A DNA stretch of 64,000 nucleotides from NCBI GenBank assembly GCA_958296175.1, contig OY282448.1:1341899-1405898 (forward strand), in the 5' to 3' direction. The translations under genes were made by a program, and so were the position numbers. This DNA is from an uncultured Chloroflexota bacterium. Lineage in GTDB: Bacteria; Chloroflexota; UBA11872. Shown in pieces: positions 34,422 through 42,944 of this stretch (within the stretch, counting starts at the first letter, position 1; every line of letters starts with the position of its first letter). Below the pieces are notes generated by a model. It was not told the origin of the DNA and ran no database searches. It was given only the letters and a program-made list of their open reading frames with translations.

Positions 34422-35033
34422 GTGCAGCTGATTTCTGACCTTGGGCACTGGGTTCTGGCGTGGGGCAATCATCCGTTGGGCGGCCTGGCGCTCTTCGTGC
34501 TGGCGTTTTGGGAGTCCAGCTTCTTTCCAATTCCGCCCGACGGGCTGCTGATCGCGCTGGCGGCCGGCAACATCCCCTTCGCGCTGGGGTTTTCCGCCAT
34601 CGCCACGGCCGGCTCGCTGCTGGGGGCAATGCTGGGCTACTGGATCGGCCTGCGCGGCGGCCGCCCCATCCTGAACCGCTTGTTTGCGCCGCACCGCATC
34701 CAGTACGTCGAACGTCAGTACCAGAAGCGGGACGTCTGGGCCGTGACCATCGCGGCCTTCACGCCGATTCCGTACAAGGTGTTCGCCATTGGGGCCGGGG
34801 CGTTCGGGCTAGACTTCCGCCGGTTCATGCTGGCCTCGGCGGCCGGCCGCGGCGGGCGCTTCTTTCTGGTCGGCCTGTTCATCACGATCTTCGGCGAGCA
34901 GGTCGAGGCGGCCGTCGACGAGTACTTCGACGTTCTGGCCATCGCCTTTGTGGTGGTGCTGGTGCTCGGCTTCGTGGCCGTGCGCTACGCCGCGCGCCCC
35001 CGCGCCGCGTCCACCGACGCCAAGCCCGAATAA
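34422..35033 (+). CDS. YqaA/DedA-like VTT-domain membrane protein
   Basis: About 203 residues and four to five hydrophobic segments. AFWESSFFPIPPDGLLIALA and AFTPIPYKVFAIGAGAF are the paired re-entrant motifs of the VTT (SNARE-associated Golgi/DedA/YqaA) family, with the conserved Glu, Pro and Arg (GRGGRFFLVG) residues. Bacterial relatives are implicated in membrane lipid recycling and flippase activity. The start is uncertain; GTG at 34422 gives MQLISDLGHWVLAWG, the expected family N-terminus, while the frame opens at 34365. Confidence 0.8.
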   Translation: MQLISDLGHWVLAWGNHPLGGLALFVLAFWESSFFPIPPDGLLIALAAGNIPFALGFSAIATAGSLLGAMLGYWIGLRGGRPILNRLFAPHRIQYVERQYQKRDVWAVTIAAFTPIPYKVFAIGAGAFGLDFRRFMLASAAGRGGRFFLVGLFITIFGEQVEAAVDEYFDVLAIAFVVVLVLGFVAVRYAARPRAASTDAKPE

Positions 35034-35070
35034 CCCATGCCGCCGCCGCCCGCCGGCCCGTCGCTCTCGT

Positions 35071-35100
35071 CTCCCTTCGAGGGAGAGGGCAGGGTGAGGG
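35071..35100. repeat. Palindromic repeat, family A
   Basis: CTCCCTTCGAGGGAGAGGG plus CAGGGTGAGGG, in the gap between the VTT protein and the GlcD-like flavoprotein. Confidence 0.75.
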
Positions 35101-35199
35101 TCCGCGCGCGCCTCCACCCCGCAGCGGCGGCAGCGGCGCGGCCGAACGCTGCCCCTCCCCCGCGGCGCCAACGGGCAAAGCCGCCGAGGACGCCCTGAA

Positions 35200-36669
35200 A
35201 TGACGGCCGCGCTGACCGCCAGACGCCCCGCGCTGGCCGCGGGACTTGCCGACGCTTTGCGGCGCGCCGTGGGGGGCGCCTGGGTCTTGACCGACCCCGA
35301 CGACCTGTTGCTGTACGCCTACGACGGCTCGGTGGACGAAGCGCTGCCGGACGCGGTGGTGTTTCCGGACACGTGCGGCCAGGTGCAGGCGGTGGTGCGG
35401 CTGGCGCTGCGTCATGGGGTTCCCGTGGTGGCGCGGGGCGCGGGCACCGGCCTCAGCGGCGGGGCCATCGCGCGGCGCGGCGGCATCGTGGTCAGCACCT
35501 CGCGCATGAACCGCATTCTGGAAGTCGACCCGCGCAACCGCCGCGCCGTCGTGGAGCCGGGCGTGGTCAACGCCGACCTCAGCGCCCACACGCGCCGCTT
35601 CGGGTTCCATTACGCGCCCGACCCCTCCAGCCAGAAGGCCTGCACGCTGGGCGGCAACATTGCCACCAACGCCGGCGGCCCGCACACCTTGCTCTACGGC
35701 GTGACCACCAATCACGTGCTGGGCGTGGAATTCGTGACTATGGATGGCCGCGTGGTTGCCGCCTCGGGTCTGGCCGACAGCCCTGGCTATGACCTGCCGG
35801 GCCTGGTCTGCGGCAGCGAAGGCACCTTCGGCATCGTCACCAAAGCCGTGGTGCAGCTGGTGCACCTGCCCGCCAGCGTGCGCACGCTGCTGGCCTCGTT
35901 CGACGACGTGGACAGTTGCAGCGCCGCCGTTTCGGGCATCGTGGCCGCCGGCATCGTGCCCGCGGCCGTGGAGATGATGGACCAGCTGGCCGTGCACGCC
36001 ATCGACCAGTTCGTGCCGCGGGCCAACCTGCCGGTCGACGCGGCGGCCGTGCTGCTGCTGGACGTGGACGGCGTGCCGGCGGAGCTGCGCGAGCAGGAGG
36101 CGGCCATTCGGGACGTGCTGCGCGCCAACCGCGCGCGCGATATCCGCGCCGCGCAAAGCGCGGCCGAACGCGACCTCTTCTGGCTGGGGCGCAAGAGCGC
36201 CTTTGGCGCCATGGGCCGCATCTCACCGGACTATTACGTGCAGGACGGCGTGATCCCGCGCACCGCCATCGCGCCCGTGCTGGACGAGGTCCGCCGTATC
36301 AGCCAAGCGTTCGAGGTTCCCATCGCCAACGTCTTTCACGCCGGCGATGGGAACCTGCACCCGCTGCTGCTCTTCGACAACCGCGTTCACGGCGCGCTGG
36401 AGCGCGTGATCGAGGCCGGCACGGCCATCTTGCAGGCGTGTGTGGACGTGGGCGGCATGCTCAGCGGCGAGCACGGCATTGGCATGGAAAAGCAAGCGGC
36501 CATGCCGCTGGTTTTCGGGCCCGCCGACCTGGACGCCATGCGGCGCGCGCAGCGCGTGTTCGACCCGCACGGGCTGTTCAACCCCGACAAGATTTTCCCG
36601 GCGCCCGCCGGGTGCGCCGAAGTCGACAACCTGCGGCGCCTGGCCGCGCCGAACGGTTCGGCTGTCTGA
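35200..36669 (+). CDS. glcD: FAD-linked oxidase, GlcD/D-lactate dehydrogenase type
   Basis: A 489-residue flavoenzyme of the VAO/PCMH superfamily that oxidises 2-hydroxy acids such as glycolate or D-lactate. FAD-binding signatures are VVARGAGTGLSGGAIA near residue 77, PDPSSQKACTLGGNIATNAG near 143 and GSEGTFGIVTKA near 205. The C-terminal cap ends in VFHAGDGNLHPLLLFD, GGMLSGEHGIGMEK and FNPDKIFP, all typical of GlcD. No GlcE/GlcF genes are adjacent, so the exact electron acceptor and substrate are open. Confidence 0.85.
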   Translation: MTAALTARRPALAAGLADALRRAVGGAWVLTDPDDLLLYAYDGSVDEALPDAVVFPDTCGQVQAVVRLALRHGVPVVARGAGTGLSGGAIARRGGIVVSTSRMNRILEVDPRNRRAVVEPGVVNADLSAHTRRFGFHYAPDPSSQKACTLGGNIATNAGGPHTLLYGVTTNHVLGVEFVTMDGRVVAASGLADSPGYDLPGLVCGSEGTFGIVTKAVVQLVHLPASVRTLLASFDDVDSCSAAVSGIVAAGIVPAAVEMMDQLAVHAIDQFVPRANLPVDAAAVLLLDVDGVPAELREQEAAIRDVLRANRARDIRAAQSAAERDLFWLGRKSAFGAMGRISPDYYVQDGVIPRTAIAPVLDEVRRISQAFEVPIANVFHAGDGNLHPLLLFDNRVHGALERVIEAGTAILQACVDVGGMLSGEHGIGMEKQAAMPLVFGPADLDAMRRAQRVFDPHGLFNPDKIFPAPAGCAEVDNLRRLAAPNGSAV

Positions 36670-36676
36670 CCGCGCC

Positions 36677-38548
36677 GTGTCTCGGCGCAGCTCCTGGCTT
36701 CCCGCGGCGGTTGGCGCGGTCACCGCCGTCGGCGTATTCCTGGCCGCCGCGGCGCTCGCCGTGTTCTGGTCGGCGCAGATTGGCATGGGCCCCGAACTCG
36801 ACCCCGACTTCGAACTCGGGCCGCTCGGCCCCGACCGCAGCGTCGCGCAATCCCTGCGCGCGCAGGCCGACGACCTGGTGGGCCTCCAGATCGCCGCCCG
36901 CGCGGTTGGCACGACCCAGCCGCTGCGCGTGCGCGCCGAGCTGCTGGTCGACGGCGCTCTGGCGGCCGACCGCACCTTCGAGGTGTTTCCGTCCCAGCGG
37001 CTGCAGCTGCGCGCGGTGTCGTTCGACCGGCCGGCCCCGCGGGGACCGCTGGCCGTGCGGCTGCGGGTGGTGGAAGGGCAGGAGGGCGGCGCGCTGTACG
37101 GCGCGACCCGTCTGAACCCGCGGGCGGACGGCGCGCTGCTCTTGGACGGGCAGGTGACCTTCCCCGAGCGTGAGGATCTGTCCTTGCGCACGCTGCACTG
37201 GCGCACGCCCTGGGTTCATCTGCACGCCATTGCCGACGACGCGCGCACCGCCCGGGTGTTTGCGGTTCTCACCGCGGCGCTGGGCGCGGCCGCGCTCGGC
37301 CTGGCCGCCGCCGCCGCCGCCGCCTGCGCCGTGCCGCGCCGCCCGCCCGCGGCCGTCGGTCAGAATCCCAACAATGCGCCAGCCCGTGCGTGGCACACTC
37401 ACGAGGAACGGCCTTCGCGCTCGACCCGCACCCGACCACCCATGCTCCCGGCGACCGCGCTTCGCATCGTCCCGCGGCTCGGCCGCGGCCGACGTCCTGG
37501 AGCCGTCCCCGGCCGCCATTCCCGCCTGTTTCGCAGCTTGCGCCCGCGCGGGCATCGGCGTGGGCGCGGGCAGCCGCGCCGTCTGCTGGCCGAGGCCCGC
37601 CGCGCGCTGGCCGGCGCCGTGCTGGCTCTGCTGGCGGTTGGCCTGCTGCTGGCCTGTGCGCCGGGTCAGGCCGAGGGCACGCTGGCCGACGCGCGCGAGC
37701 GCGCGCAGGCGGGGGACGCCGACGGCGCCATGGACATCCTGCGCGGCATGGCCGCGCGCGGCGAGCGCGACGCCGCGGCCTTCCAACTGCTGGGCGTGCT
37801 GCACGCCTCGCGCGGCGAGCTGCCCGAAGCCATCGGCGCCCTCACCCACGCGCTCAGTCTGAGCCCCCAGGACCTGGAGTCCCTGATCCTGCGCGGCACG
37901 GCCTACTTCGACGTGGACGACCCCGCGCACGCGCTGGTGGATTTCGACCGGGCAGTCGAACTCGACCCGCGCGCGCACGACGCCTACCTGTTGCGCGGCG
38001 AGGCGCACGCAGTGCTGGGGCAGGCCCAGGCCGCCATTGCCGACGCCGACGTGGTGATCGGCCGCGCCGAGGACGGCGAGCTGCTGGGACGCGCCCTGTG
38101 GCTGCGCGCCACCATGCACTTCGCCCTGGGGACGGTGGACGCGGGACTGGCCGACCTGGACCGCTATTCCACGCTGCAACCCGGCGACGCCGAGCCGCAC
38201 GCCATGCGCGGACGCGCGCTGGCCTCGGTCGGGCGCTTCGACGAGGCGCTGGCGGCGCTGCGCCAGGCGCTGGACACGGCGCCGGACAACCCCCTGCCGC
38301 TGCTGGACATTGCCGGCGTGCTGCTGGCGCAGGACCGCATCGACGAGGCGCGGCGCGTGATCGACGAGGCCTCCGAACGCATTCCTGACCAGCCGCGGCT
38401 GCGGCTGATGCGCGGCGAGTTCGCCGCGCTTGCCGGCGACGCGGCTGGCGCGCGCGCGGAGCTGGAAGCCGCCATCAGCATGAGCGGCCCAGGCTCGCCC
38501 ATCGCCACGCGCGCGCAAGTGCTGCTGGCCCGGCTGACCGGCGCCTGA
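36677..38548 (+). CDS. Membrane protein and TPR lipoprotein in one open frame
   Basis: A 623-residue frame starting at the GTG 8 bases after glcD. Part one (about residues 1-230) has an N-terminal helix (AAVGAVTAVGVFLAAAALAVFW), an extracytoplasmic beta-rich domain and a second helix (AVLTAALGAAALGLAAAAAA). Residues about 230-310 are Arg/Pro-rich and read like non-coding DNA. Part two starts with a lipoprotein-like signal (AGAVLALLAVGLLLACAPG) and contains about six tetratricopeptide repeats (DPAHALVDFDRAVELDPRAH, ALAALRQALDTAPDNPLPLL). It may be two genes whose separating stop was lost, or a real fusion. An ATG at 37441 is a possible second start. Roles are unknown; TPRs bind partner proteins. 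Confidence 0.6.
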   Translation: MSRRSSWLPAAVGAVTAVGVFLAAAALAVFWSAQIGMGPELDPDFELGPLGPDRSVAQSLRAQADDLVGLQIAARAVGTTQPLRVRAELLVDGALAADRTFEVFPSQRLQLRAVSFDRPAPRGPLAVRLRVVEGQEGGALYGATRLNPRADGALLLDGQVTFPEREDLSLRTLHWRTPWVHLHAIADDARTARVFAVLTAALGAAALGLAAAAAAACAVPRRPPAAVGQNPNNAPARAWHTHEERPSRSTRTRPPMLPATALRIVPRLGRGRRPGAVPGRHSRLFRSLRPRGHRRGRGQPRRLLAEARRALAGAVLALLAVGLLLACAPGQAEGTLADARERAQAGDADGAMDILRGMAARGERDAAAFQLLGVLHASRGELPEAIGALTHALSLSPQDLESLILRGTAYFDVDDPAHALVDFDRAVELDPRAHDAYLLRGEAHAVLGQAQAAIADADVVIGRAEDGELLGRALWLRATMHFALGTVDAGLADLDRYSTLQPGDAEPHAMRGRALASVGRFDEALAALRQALDTAPDNPLPLLDIAGVLLAQDRIDEARRVIDEASERIPDQPRLRLMRGEFAALAGDAAGARAELEAAISMSGPGSPIATRAQVLLARLTGA

Positions 38549-38601
38549 GTCGGCCCGCGCGCGCGTCCGATCCGCCGCCGCCCCCGAGGCTGGACGCGCT
38601 G

Positions 38602-39189
38602 GTGCTGGCCGCGGGTGCGTCCACGCGCATGGGGCGCCCCAAGGCGCTGTTGCCCTGGGGCCGCGCTCCCCTGGTGCGCCACCAGGCCAACGTGCTGCGC
38701 GCCCGGCCGGAAATCGCGCGGCTGGTGGTCGTGCTGGGCCACCGCGCCGCCGACGCGGCGGCGGCGCTGGACGGCGCGGACGTGCGCACGGTCGTCAATC
38801 CCGACTACCGCCAGGGCCGCGCGACCTCCCTGGCGGCCGGCGCGCGCGCCCTGGCCGACGGCCCAGCGGCCAGCGTGATCGTGGTCAACGTGGATCAGCC
38901 GCTGGACGCGCAGGTGCTGTGCGCGCTGCTCGACGCCTGGCGCGCCAGTCCCCGCGCGCTGCTGCGCCCCACCTGGCAGGGGCGCTCGGGGCACCCGCTG
39001 GTCGTCCCGGCGGACCTGACCCCCGAGCTGCGCGCGGTGGACGACGCCGCGCAAGGCCTGCGGGCCGTCGTCATGCGCCACCGCGCGCGGCTGCGCTCCG
39101 TCCCCGTCGAGTCCGCCCTGGCCGCGGCCAACCTCAACACCCCAGAAGCCTTCGCCGCCGCGGCCGCGCGCCACGCGCCAACGGTCTGA
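38602..39189 (+). CDS. MobA/MocA-like nucleotidyltransferase
   Basis: A 195-residue NTP-transferase. The nucleotide-binding N-terminus LAAGASTRMGRPKALLPWGR and VIVVNVDQPL (metal-binding Asp) match molybdenum-cofactor cytidylyltransferase (MocA) and related enzymes, as does GHPLVVP in the middle. The frame is open further upstream (ALVLAAGAS), so a nonstandard start a few codons before the GTG at 38602 would complete the first strand. It follows the TPR gene and is probably co-transcribed. Confidence 0.75.
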   Translation: MLAAGASTRMGRPKALLPWGRAPLVRHQANVLRARPEIARLVVVLGHRAADAAAALDGADVRTVVNPDYRQGRATSLAAGARALADGPAASVIVVNVDQPLDAQVLCALLDAWRASPRALLRPTWQGRSGHPLVVPADLTPELRAVDDAAQGLRAVVMRHRARLRSVPVESALAAANLNTPEAFAAAAARHAPTV

Positions 39190-39330
39190 CCGCGCCCCTC
39201 GACCACGGTGAGGCTCCTCGCCCCGATCGTGGCGAGTTCCCGCGAGTCCCGTCGAGACCTTTGCCACTCCCGTCGTTCTGGCGAAAAGGCTTCGCCGCCG
39301 GCGGCGCTCTGGCCGCGATACACTCGGCGC
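39190..39330. repeat. Family B-like element before tRNA-Ala
   Basis: 39254-39289 contains GAGACCTTTGCCACTC and CGTCGTTCTGGCGAAAAGG, a degenerate family B element. GATACACT near 39317 could serve as a -10 for tRNA-Ala. Confidence 0.5.
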
Positions 39331-39403
39331 GGGCCCATAGCTCAGCTGGAAGAGCGCCTCAATGGCATTGAGGAGGTCGTCGGTTCGAATCCGATTGGGT
39401 CCA
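39331..39403 (+). tRNA. tRNA-Ala (GGC)
   Basis: Acceptor GGGCCCA/TGGGTCC, D-arm GCTCAGCTGGAAGAGC, anticodon stem CCTCA/TGAGG with loop ATGGCAT (anticodon GGC), and T-arm GTCGG-TTCGAAT-CCGAT. The discriminator is A. CCA is not encoded. Confidence 0.92.
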
Positions 39404-39563
39404 CCCCGCCCCATTCATCCCTAACCTCGTCTCCGCACCCTGACGGAGACCTTTTCGTCGTTTACCGTCGGGAGCTGGCGTCGGCCGCCGCAGTGACGGG
39501 TCTTGCAAAAGCCTCTGACAGGGGCGGGCGCCGTCCAGGGCGTGGGAAGCGTCCGCGGTCGTG

Positions 39564-40163
39564 TCAGGCTGTGAGGGTGCCTTTGGTGCTGGGGGCGGCG
39601 CCGGCGCGGCGGGGGTCCAGCGCCGTGGCCTGGTCGAGCGCGCGGGCCAGCGCCTTGAACACCGCCTCGGCCTTGTGGTGGTCGTCCTGCCCGGCCAGCA
39701 GGCGCACGTGCACGGCCGCGCCCATGTGCCGCGCCAGAGAGGCGATGACGTGGGGGATCAGGCTGGTTTCCAGATCGCCGATGCGGTCCTGCCGGAACTC
39801 GCCCTCGAAAGCCGCAAAATCGCGGCCCGACAGATCGACGGCCACGTGCGCCAGCGCCTCGTCCATGGGCACCGCAGCGTCGCCCATGCGCTGGATGCCC
39901 AGGCGGTCGCCCAGCGCCTCGTCGAAGGCGCGGCCCAGCACGATGGCCGTATCTTCCGCCGTGTGGTGCGCGTCGATGTGCAAGTCGCCCGACGCCGTGA
40001 CCTCAATGTCGAACAGCCCGTGACGCGCCAGCTGGTCGAGCATGTGGTCCAGAAAGCCGACGCCGGTGCCGCCGCTGAACCTGCCCGCGCCGTCGAGCGC
40101 CACACTGACGGCGACGTCGGTTTCGGCGGTCGTGCGCGTCACGCGCGCGCGGCGGTCAGACAT
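39564..40163 (-). CDS. hisB: Imidazoleglycerol-phosphate dehydratase
   Basis: A 199-residue histidine biosynthesis enzyme (IGP to imidazole acetol phosphate). Metal-binding motifs are FLDHMLDQLARHG near residue 37, HHTAED near 65 and DDHHKAEAVFKALARAL near the C-terminus, a pattern unique to HisB. The length is typical of the monofunctional enzyme. It is transcribed leftward, downstream of hisD (gap 102 bases), as part of a his/dtd cluster. Confidence 0.95.
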   Translation of the reverse strand: MSDRRARVTRTTAETDVAVSVALDGAGRFSGGTGVGFLDHMLDQLARHGLFDIEVTASGDLHIDAHHTAEDTAIVLGRAFDEALGDRLGIQRMGDAAVPMDEALAHVAVDLSGRDFAAFEGEFRQDRIGDLETSLIPHVIASLARHMGAAVHVRLLAGQDDHHKAEAVFKALARALDQATALDPRRAGAAPSTKGTLTA

Positions 40164-40265
40164 GGGATCTTGGCAATCGGGCGGACCGTGTCACTGGTCG
40201 GCTGTGGAGGTTTGGCGTGCGATGGGCATGGGGGCATGGTGATCGAGCGGACCGCGCCATTGTAG

Positions 40266-41627
40266 TCAGCCGCGCAGACGGCGTTCGGCGGCGCGCGCGT
40301 GGCCTTCCAATCCTTCCGCGCGCGCCAGCCGCGCGGCCGCGGGCGCCAGCTCGGCGGCGCGCGCGGCGGACAAGCGCACGACCGAGATCGACTTCAGGAA
40401 GGCCCGCACGCCCAACGGCGAGGCGAAGCGCGCCGTGCCGTCCGTGGGCATCACGTGGCTGGGACCGGCGACGTAGTCGCCCAGCACCTCGGGCGACGCG
40501 CTTCCCACGAACACCCCGCCCGCGTGGCGCACCTGCGGCAGCAGCGCGTCGGGGTCGTCCACCAGCAGGCACAGGTGTTCGGGCGCGTATTCGTTGGCCA
40601 GGTCCACGGCCTGCGCCAGGTCGTCCACCACGCCCACGCCGCCGCGCCGCGCGAAGCTGTCCCGCGCCGTCGGCGCGCGCGGCAGCGTCTCCAGCTGCGC
40701 GTCCACACAGCGCACGACGGCCAGCGCCAGGGCGTGGTCCGGGGTCAGCGCAATGGGGCTGGCGGGGCCGCCGTGCTCGGCCTGCGCGATCAGGTCGGCG
40801 GCCACGTCCGCCGGGTCGGCGCGGCCGTCGGCGATGACGAGCGTCTCGGTGGGGCCGGGCAGCAGATCGATCCCCACCACGCCGTAGAGGGCTCGCTTTG
40901 CCATGACCACCCAGGCGTTGCCGGGGCCGGCCACCACGTCGCAACGAGGGATGGTTTGCGTCCCAAGCGCAAGCGCCGCAATCGCCTGCGCGCCGCCCAA
41001 ACCCAGCACGCGGTGCACGCCGGCCGCATGAAACGCCGCGGCCATGGCCGGCGCGATGCCGTCGGGACCGATCGGCGTGGCGGCAACGACCTCCCGCACT
41101 CCGGCCACCCGCGCGGGAACGGCCGTCATGAGCGCCGTCGAAACGAGCGGGGCTTCCTGGGCCGGCACGTAGACGCCGGCGCGGTCCACCGGCATCCAGC
41201 GCTGTCCGGCGCCCAGCTGGGGATCGTGGAACGACTGCGGCAGCTCGCGCTGGTGGAACGCGCGGATGCGCTCGGCGGCCAGGTCCAGGTCCGCGGCCAC
41301 CTGCGGGGGGACCCGCCGCCGCGCCCGTGCCAGCTCGTGCGGCGGCACGTCGAACGTGTCGCCCACGTGGTCGCCCAGCGCCGCGGCGATGCGCCGCACG
41401 GCGGCGTCGCCGTCGGCGCGCACCTCCTGGACGACGCGCGCCGCGAACGCCGACGGCGTCAGTGGTTCGCCGAACACGGTGGACGCCGCCAGGCCCGCGG
41501 CGCCGCCCGGGTCGAGCGAGCGCTGCAGCAAGCGGCGTCGGACGTTGGCGGCGCCCAGCACTACGCGCAGCAGCGGGGCGGTCTGCTGCGGCGCAGTCTG
41601 CTGGGGCGCGGCGGGCGTCTCAGGCAT
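40266..41627 (-). CDS. hisD: Histidinol dehydrogenase
   Basis: A 453-residue zinc enzyme performing the last two steps of histidine synthesis (histidinol to histidine with NAD+). Recognisable stretches are VDRAGVYVPAQEAPLVSTAL, GPGNAWVVMAKRALYGVVGI, GPTETLVIADGRADP, QAEHGGPASPIAL and GPSHVMPTDGTARF, the last being the conserved Gly-x-Ser-His region. Residues 1-18 are a repetitive TAPQQ tail specific to this protein. The dtd gene lies 54 bases upstream. Confidence 0.95.
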   Translation of the reverse strand: MPETPAAPQQTAPQQTAPLLRVVLGAANVRRRLLQRSLDPGGAAGLAASTVFGEPLTPSAFAARVVQEVRADGDAAVRRIAAALGDHVGDTFDVPPHELARARRRVPPQVAADLDLAAERIRAFHQRELPQSFHDPQLGAGQRWMPVDRAGVYVPAQEAPLVSTALMTAVPARVAGVREVVAATPIGPDGIAPAMAAAFHAAGVHRVLGLGGAQAIAALALGTQTIPRCDVVAGPGNAWVVMAKRALYGVVGIDLLPGPTETLVIADGRADPADVAADLIAQAEHGGPASPIALTPDHALALAVVRCVDAQLETLPRAPTARDSFARRGGVGVVDDLAQAVDLANEYAPEHLCLLVDDPDALLPQVRHAGGVFVGSASPEVLGDYVAGPSHVMPTDGTARFASPLGVRAFLKSISVVRLSAARAAELAPAAARLARAEGLEGHARAAERRLRG

Positions 41628-41681
41628 GCGGACGGTCCGAACGAAGAGCGGCCGGGGCGCCGCGCGCCGCGCGCCGCCGGA

Positions 41682-42149
41682 TCACGCCTGGCGCCGCGGC
41701 GTGTGACGGTCGCGGCTGTCCAGCACCAGGGTCACCGGGCCGCGGTTCACCAGCGCAACGTCCATCATGGCCTGAAACTGGCCGGTCTCGACGCGCACGC
41801 CGCGCTCGGCCAGCTCCTGGGCCAGGCGCTGGAGCAGCTCCGCGGCGCGTTCGGGCGCCTCCGCGCCCATGAAGCTCGGGCGCCGGCCCTTGCGGGTGTC
41901 GGCCAGCAGCGTGAACTGCGAGACCAGCAGCACCTCTGCGCCCTCGTCCAGCACCGAGCGGTTCATGCGGCCGTCGGCGTCGTCCAGAATGCGGAGGTTG
42001 GCGAGCTTGTCGGCCAGATAGGCCGCGTCCCCGTCATCGTCGCCGCGCGCCGCGCCCGCCAGCACCAGCAGGCCGGCGCCAATCTCGGCGTGCAGGCGCC
42101 CCTCGATGCGCACGCTGGCGCCCGCCGCGCGCTGGACGACTGCACGCAC
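41682..42149 (-). CDS. dtd: D-aminoacyl-tRNA deacylase
   Basis: A 155-residue proofreading enzyme that removes D-amino acids (and Gly) from tRNA. Signatures are MRAVVQRAAGASVRIEG, SQFTLLADTRKGRRPSF near residue 77 and the C-terminal NRGPVTLVLDS. The usual Asn-x-Gly-Pro-x-Thr motif is intact, with Arg at the variable position. It lies between hisD and the FmdB gene on the same strand. Confidence 0.93.
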   Translation of the reverse strand: MRAVVQRAAGASVRIEGRLHAEIGAGLLVLAGAARGDDDGDAAYLADKLANLRILDDADGRMNRSVLDEGAEVLLVSQFTLLADTRKGRRPSFMGAEAPERAAELLQRLAQELAERGVRVETGQFQAMMDVALVNRGPVTLVLDSRDRHTPRRQA

Positions 42150-42179
42150 GTTGCCGCTGCGCTGTCGTCTGGCGCCGGC

Positions 42180-42539
42180 TCAGTCGGCGCCGGTGGAGGA
42201 GCTGGCCGTGGACGTTTTGGAACCAGCCGCCGAGGCCTTGTCCGCGGAGTCGCCGCTCGACCCGGCGTCCGACGACGCCTTGCCGTCGGACGCGACCGGC
42301 TTGGCGTCCTTGGCCTTGTCGGGCGCTTTGCCGTCGTCCTTGAACCGGCGCCTCTCGGCGGCGGAGCGGCTGTCGGTCACGTACCAGCCGCTGCCTTTGA
42401 AAATAACGCCCGCGGGATGGAACACCTTCGCGAGCTTCCCGCCGCAGGCCGTGCATTGGGTCAGCGGATCGTCGTGAAAGGTCTGAAAGACCTCGAACCG
42501 TTCCTGGCACTGCGCGCATTCATACTCGTAGGTCGGCAC
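42180..42539 (-). CDS. FmdB-family zinc-ribbon protein
   Basis: A 119-residue protein. The N-terminal FmdB domain (MPTYEYECAQCQERFEVFQT, then CTACGG and VFHPAGVIFKGSGWYVTDSR) has two CxxC knuckles for one zinc. A Lys/Ala/Ser-rich low-complexity tail follows (residues 70-119). GTG at 42539 gives the canonical PTYEYEC start, and AGGAGAT lies upstream. FmdB domains occur in putative regulatory proteins; the function is unknown. First gene of the leftward dtd-his cluster. Confidence 0.85.
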   Translation of the reverse strand: MPTYEYECAQCQERFEVFQTFHDDPLTQCTACGGKLAKVFHPAGVIFKGSGWYVTDSRSAAERRRFKDDGKAPDKAKDAKPVASDGKASSDAGSSGDSADKASAAGSKTSTASSSTGAD

Positions 42540-42722
42540 GACCACGCATCTCCTCGAGAACTGGGAAAGGCACATGGGGCGGCGGGCCGGGCGCCTGCCG
42601 CGCCGCGCCGCAATTATACGGCCAAGCGCCGCCCGATCGGGCCGCGGCGCGGCGGGCCGGCCGCCGACCGCCGGCCGTTTACACTGGAGGCGCGCGGACC
42701 TGCGGCTGCGGCCGCTGCGACG

Positions 42723-42935
42723 ATGGGGCCAGATGTGCGCGAGACACCCCGACGACCCGACGCCCGGGCCGCCGCCGCCCGCCAGCGGCTGGACCTTCAG
42801 GGGCCGGGCGTGTTGGGGTATGCCCTGGTGGCGGTGGTCTTCGTAGTCGTGTTCTACGTCGTGCTGACGGCCTTGGGCGATACCATTGGCGCGAGCCTGC
42901 AAGACTTGATCGACCAGCTCCCCATCGGCGTGTAG
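42723..42935 (+). CDS. Small single-pass membrane protein
   Basis: A 70-residue protein: a charged N-terminus, then a hydrophobic segment GYALVAVVFVVVFYVVLTAL (residues 34-53) and a short tail GDTIGASLQDLIDQLPIGV. It lies immediately before the ClpC-like gene, stopping 9 bases upstream of its GTG, so the two may be co-transcribed. TACACTGG at 42680 is a plausible -10. No family is recognised. The helix with an outward tail is the only supported feature. Confidence 0.55.
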   Translation: MGPDVRETPRRPDARAAAARQRLDLQGPGVLGYALVAVVFVVVFYVVLTALGDTIGASLQDLIDQLPIGV

Positions 42936-42944
42936 CGCTTCCCC

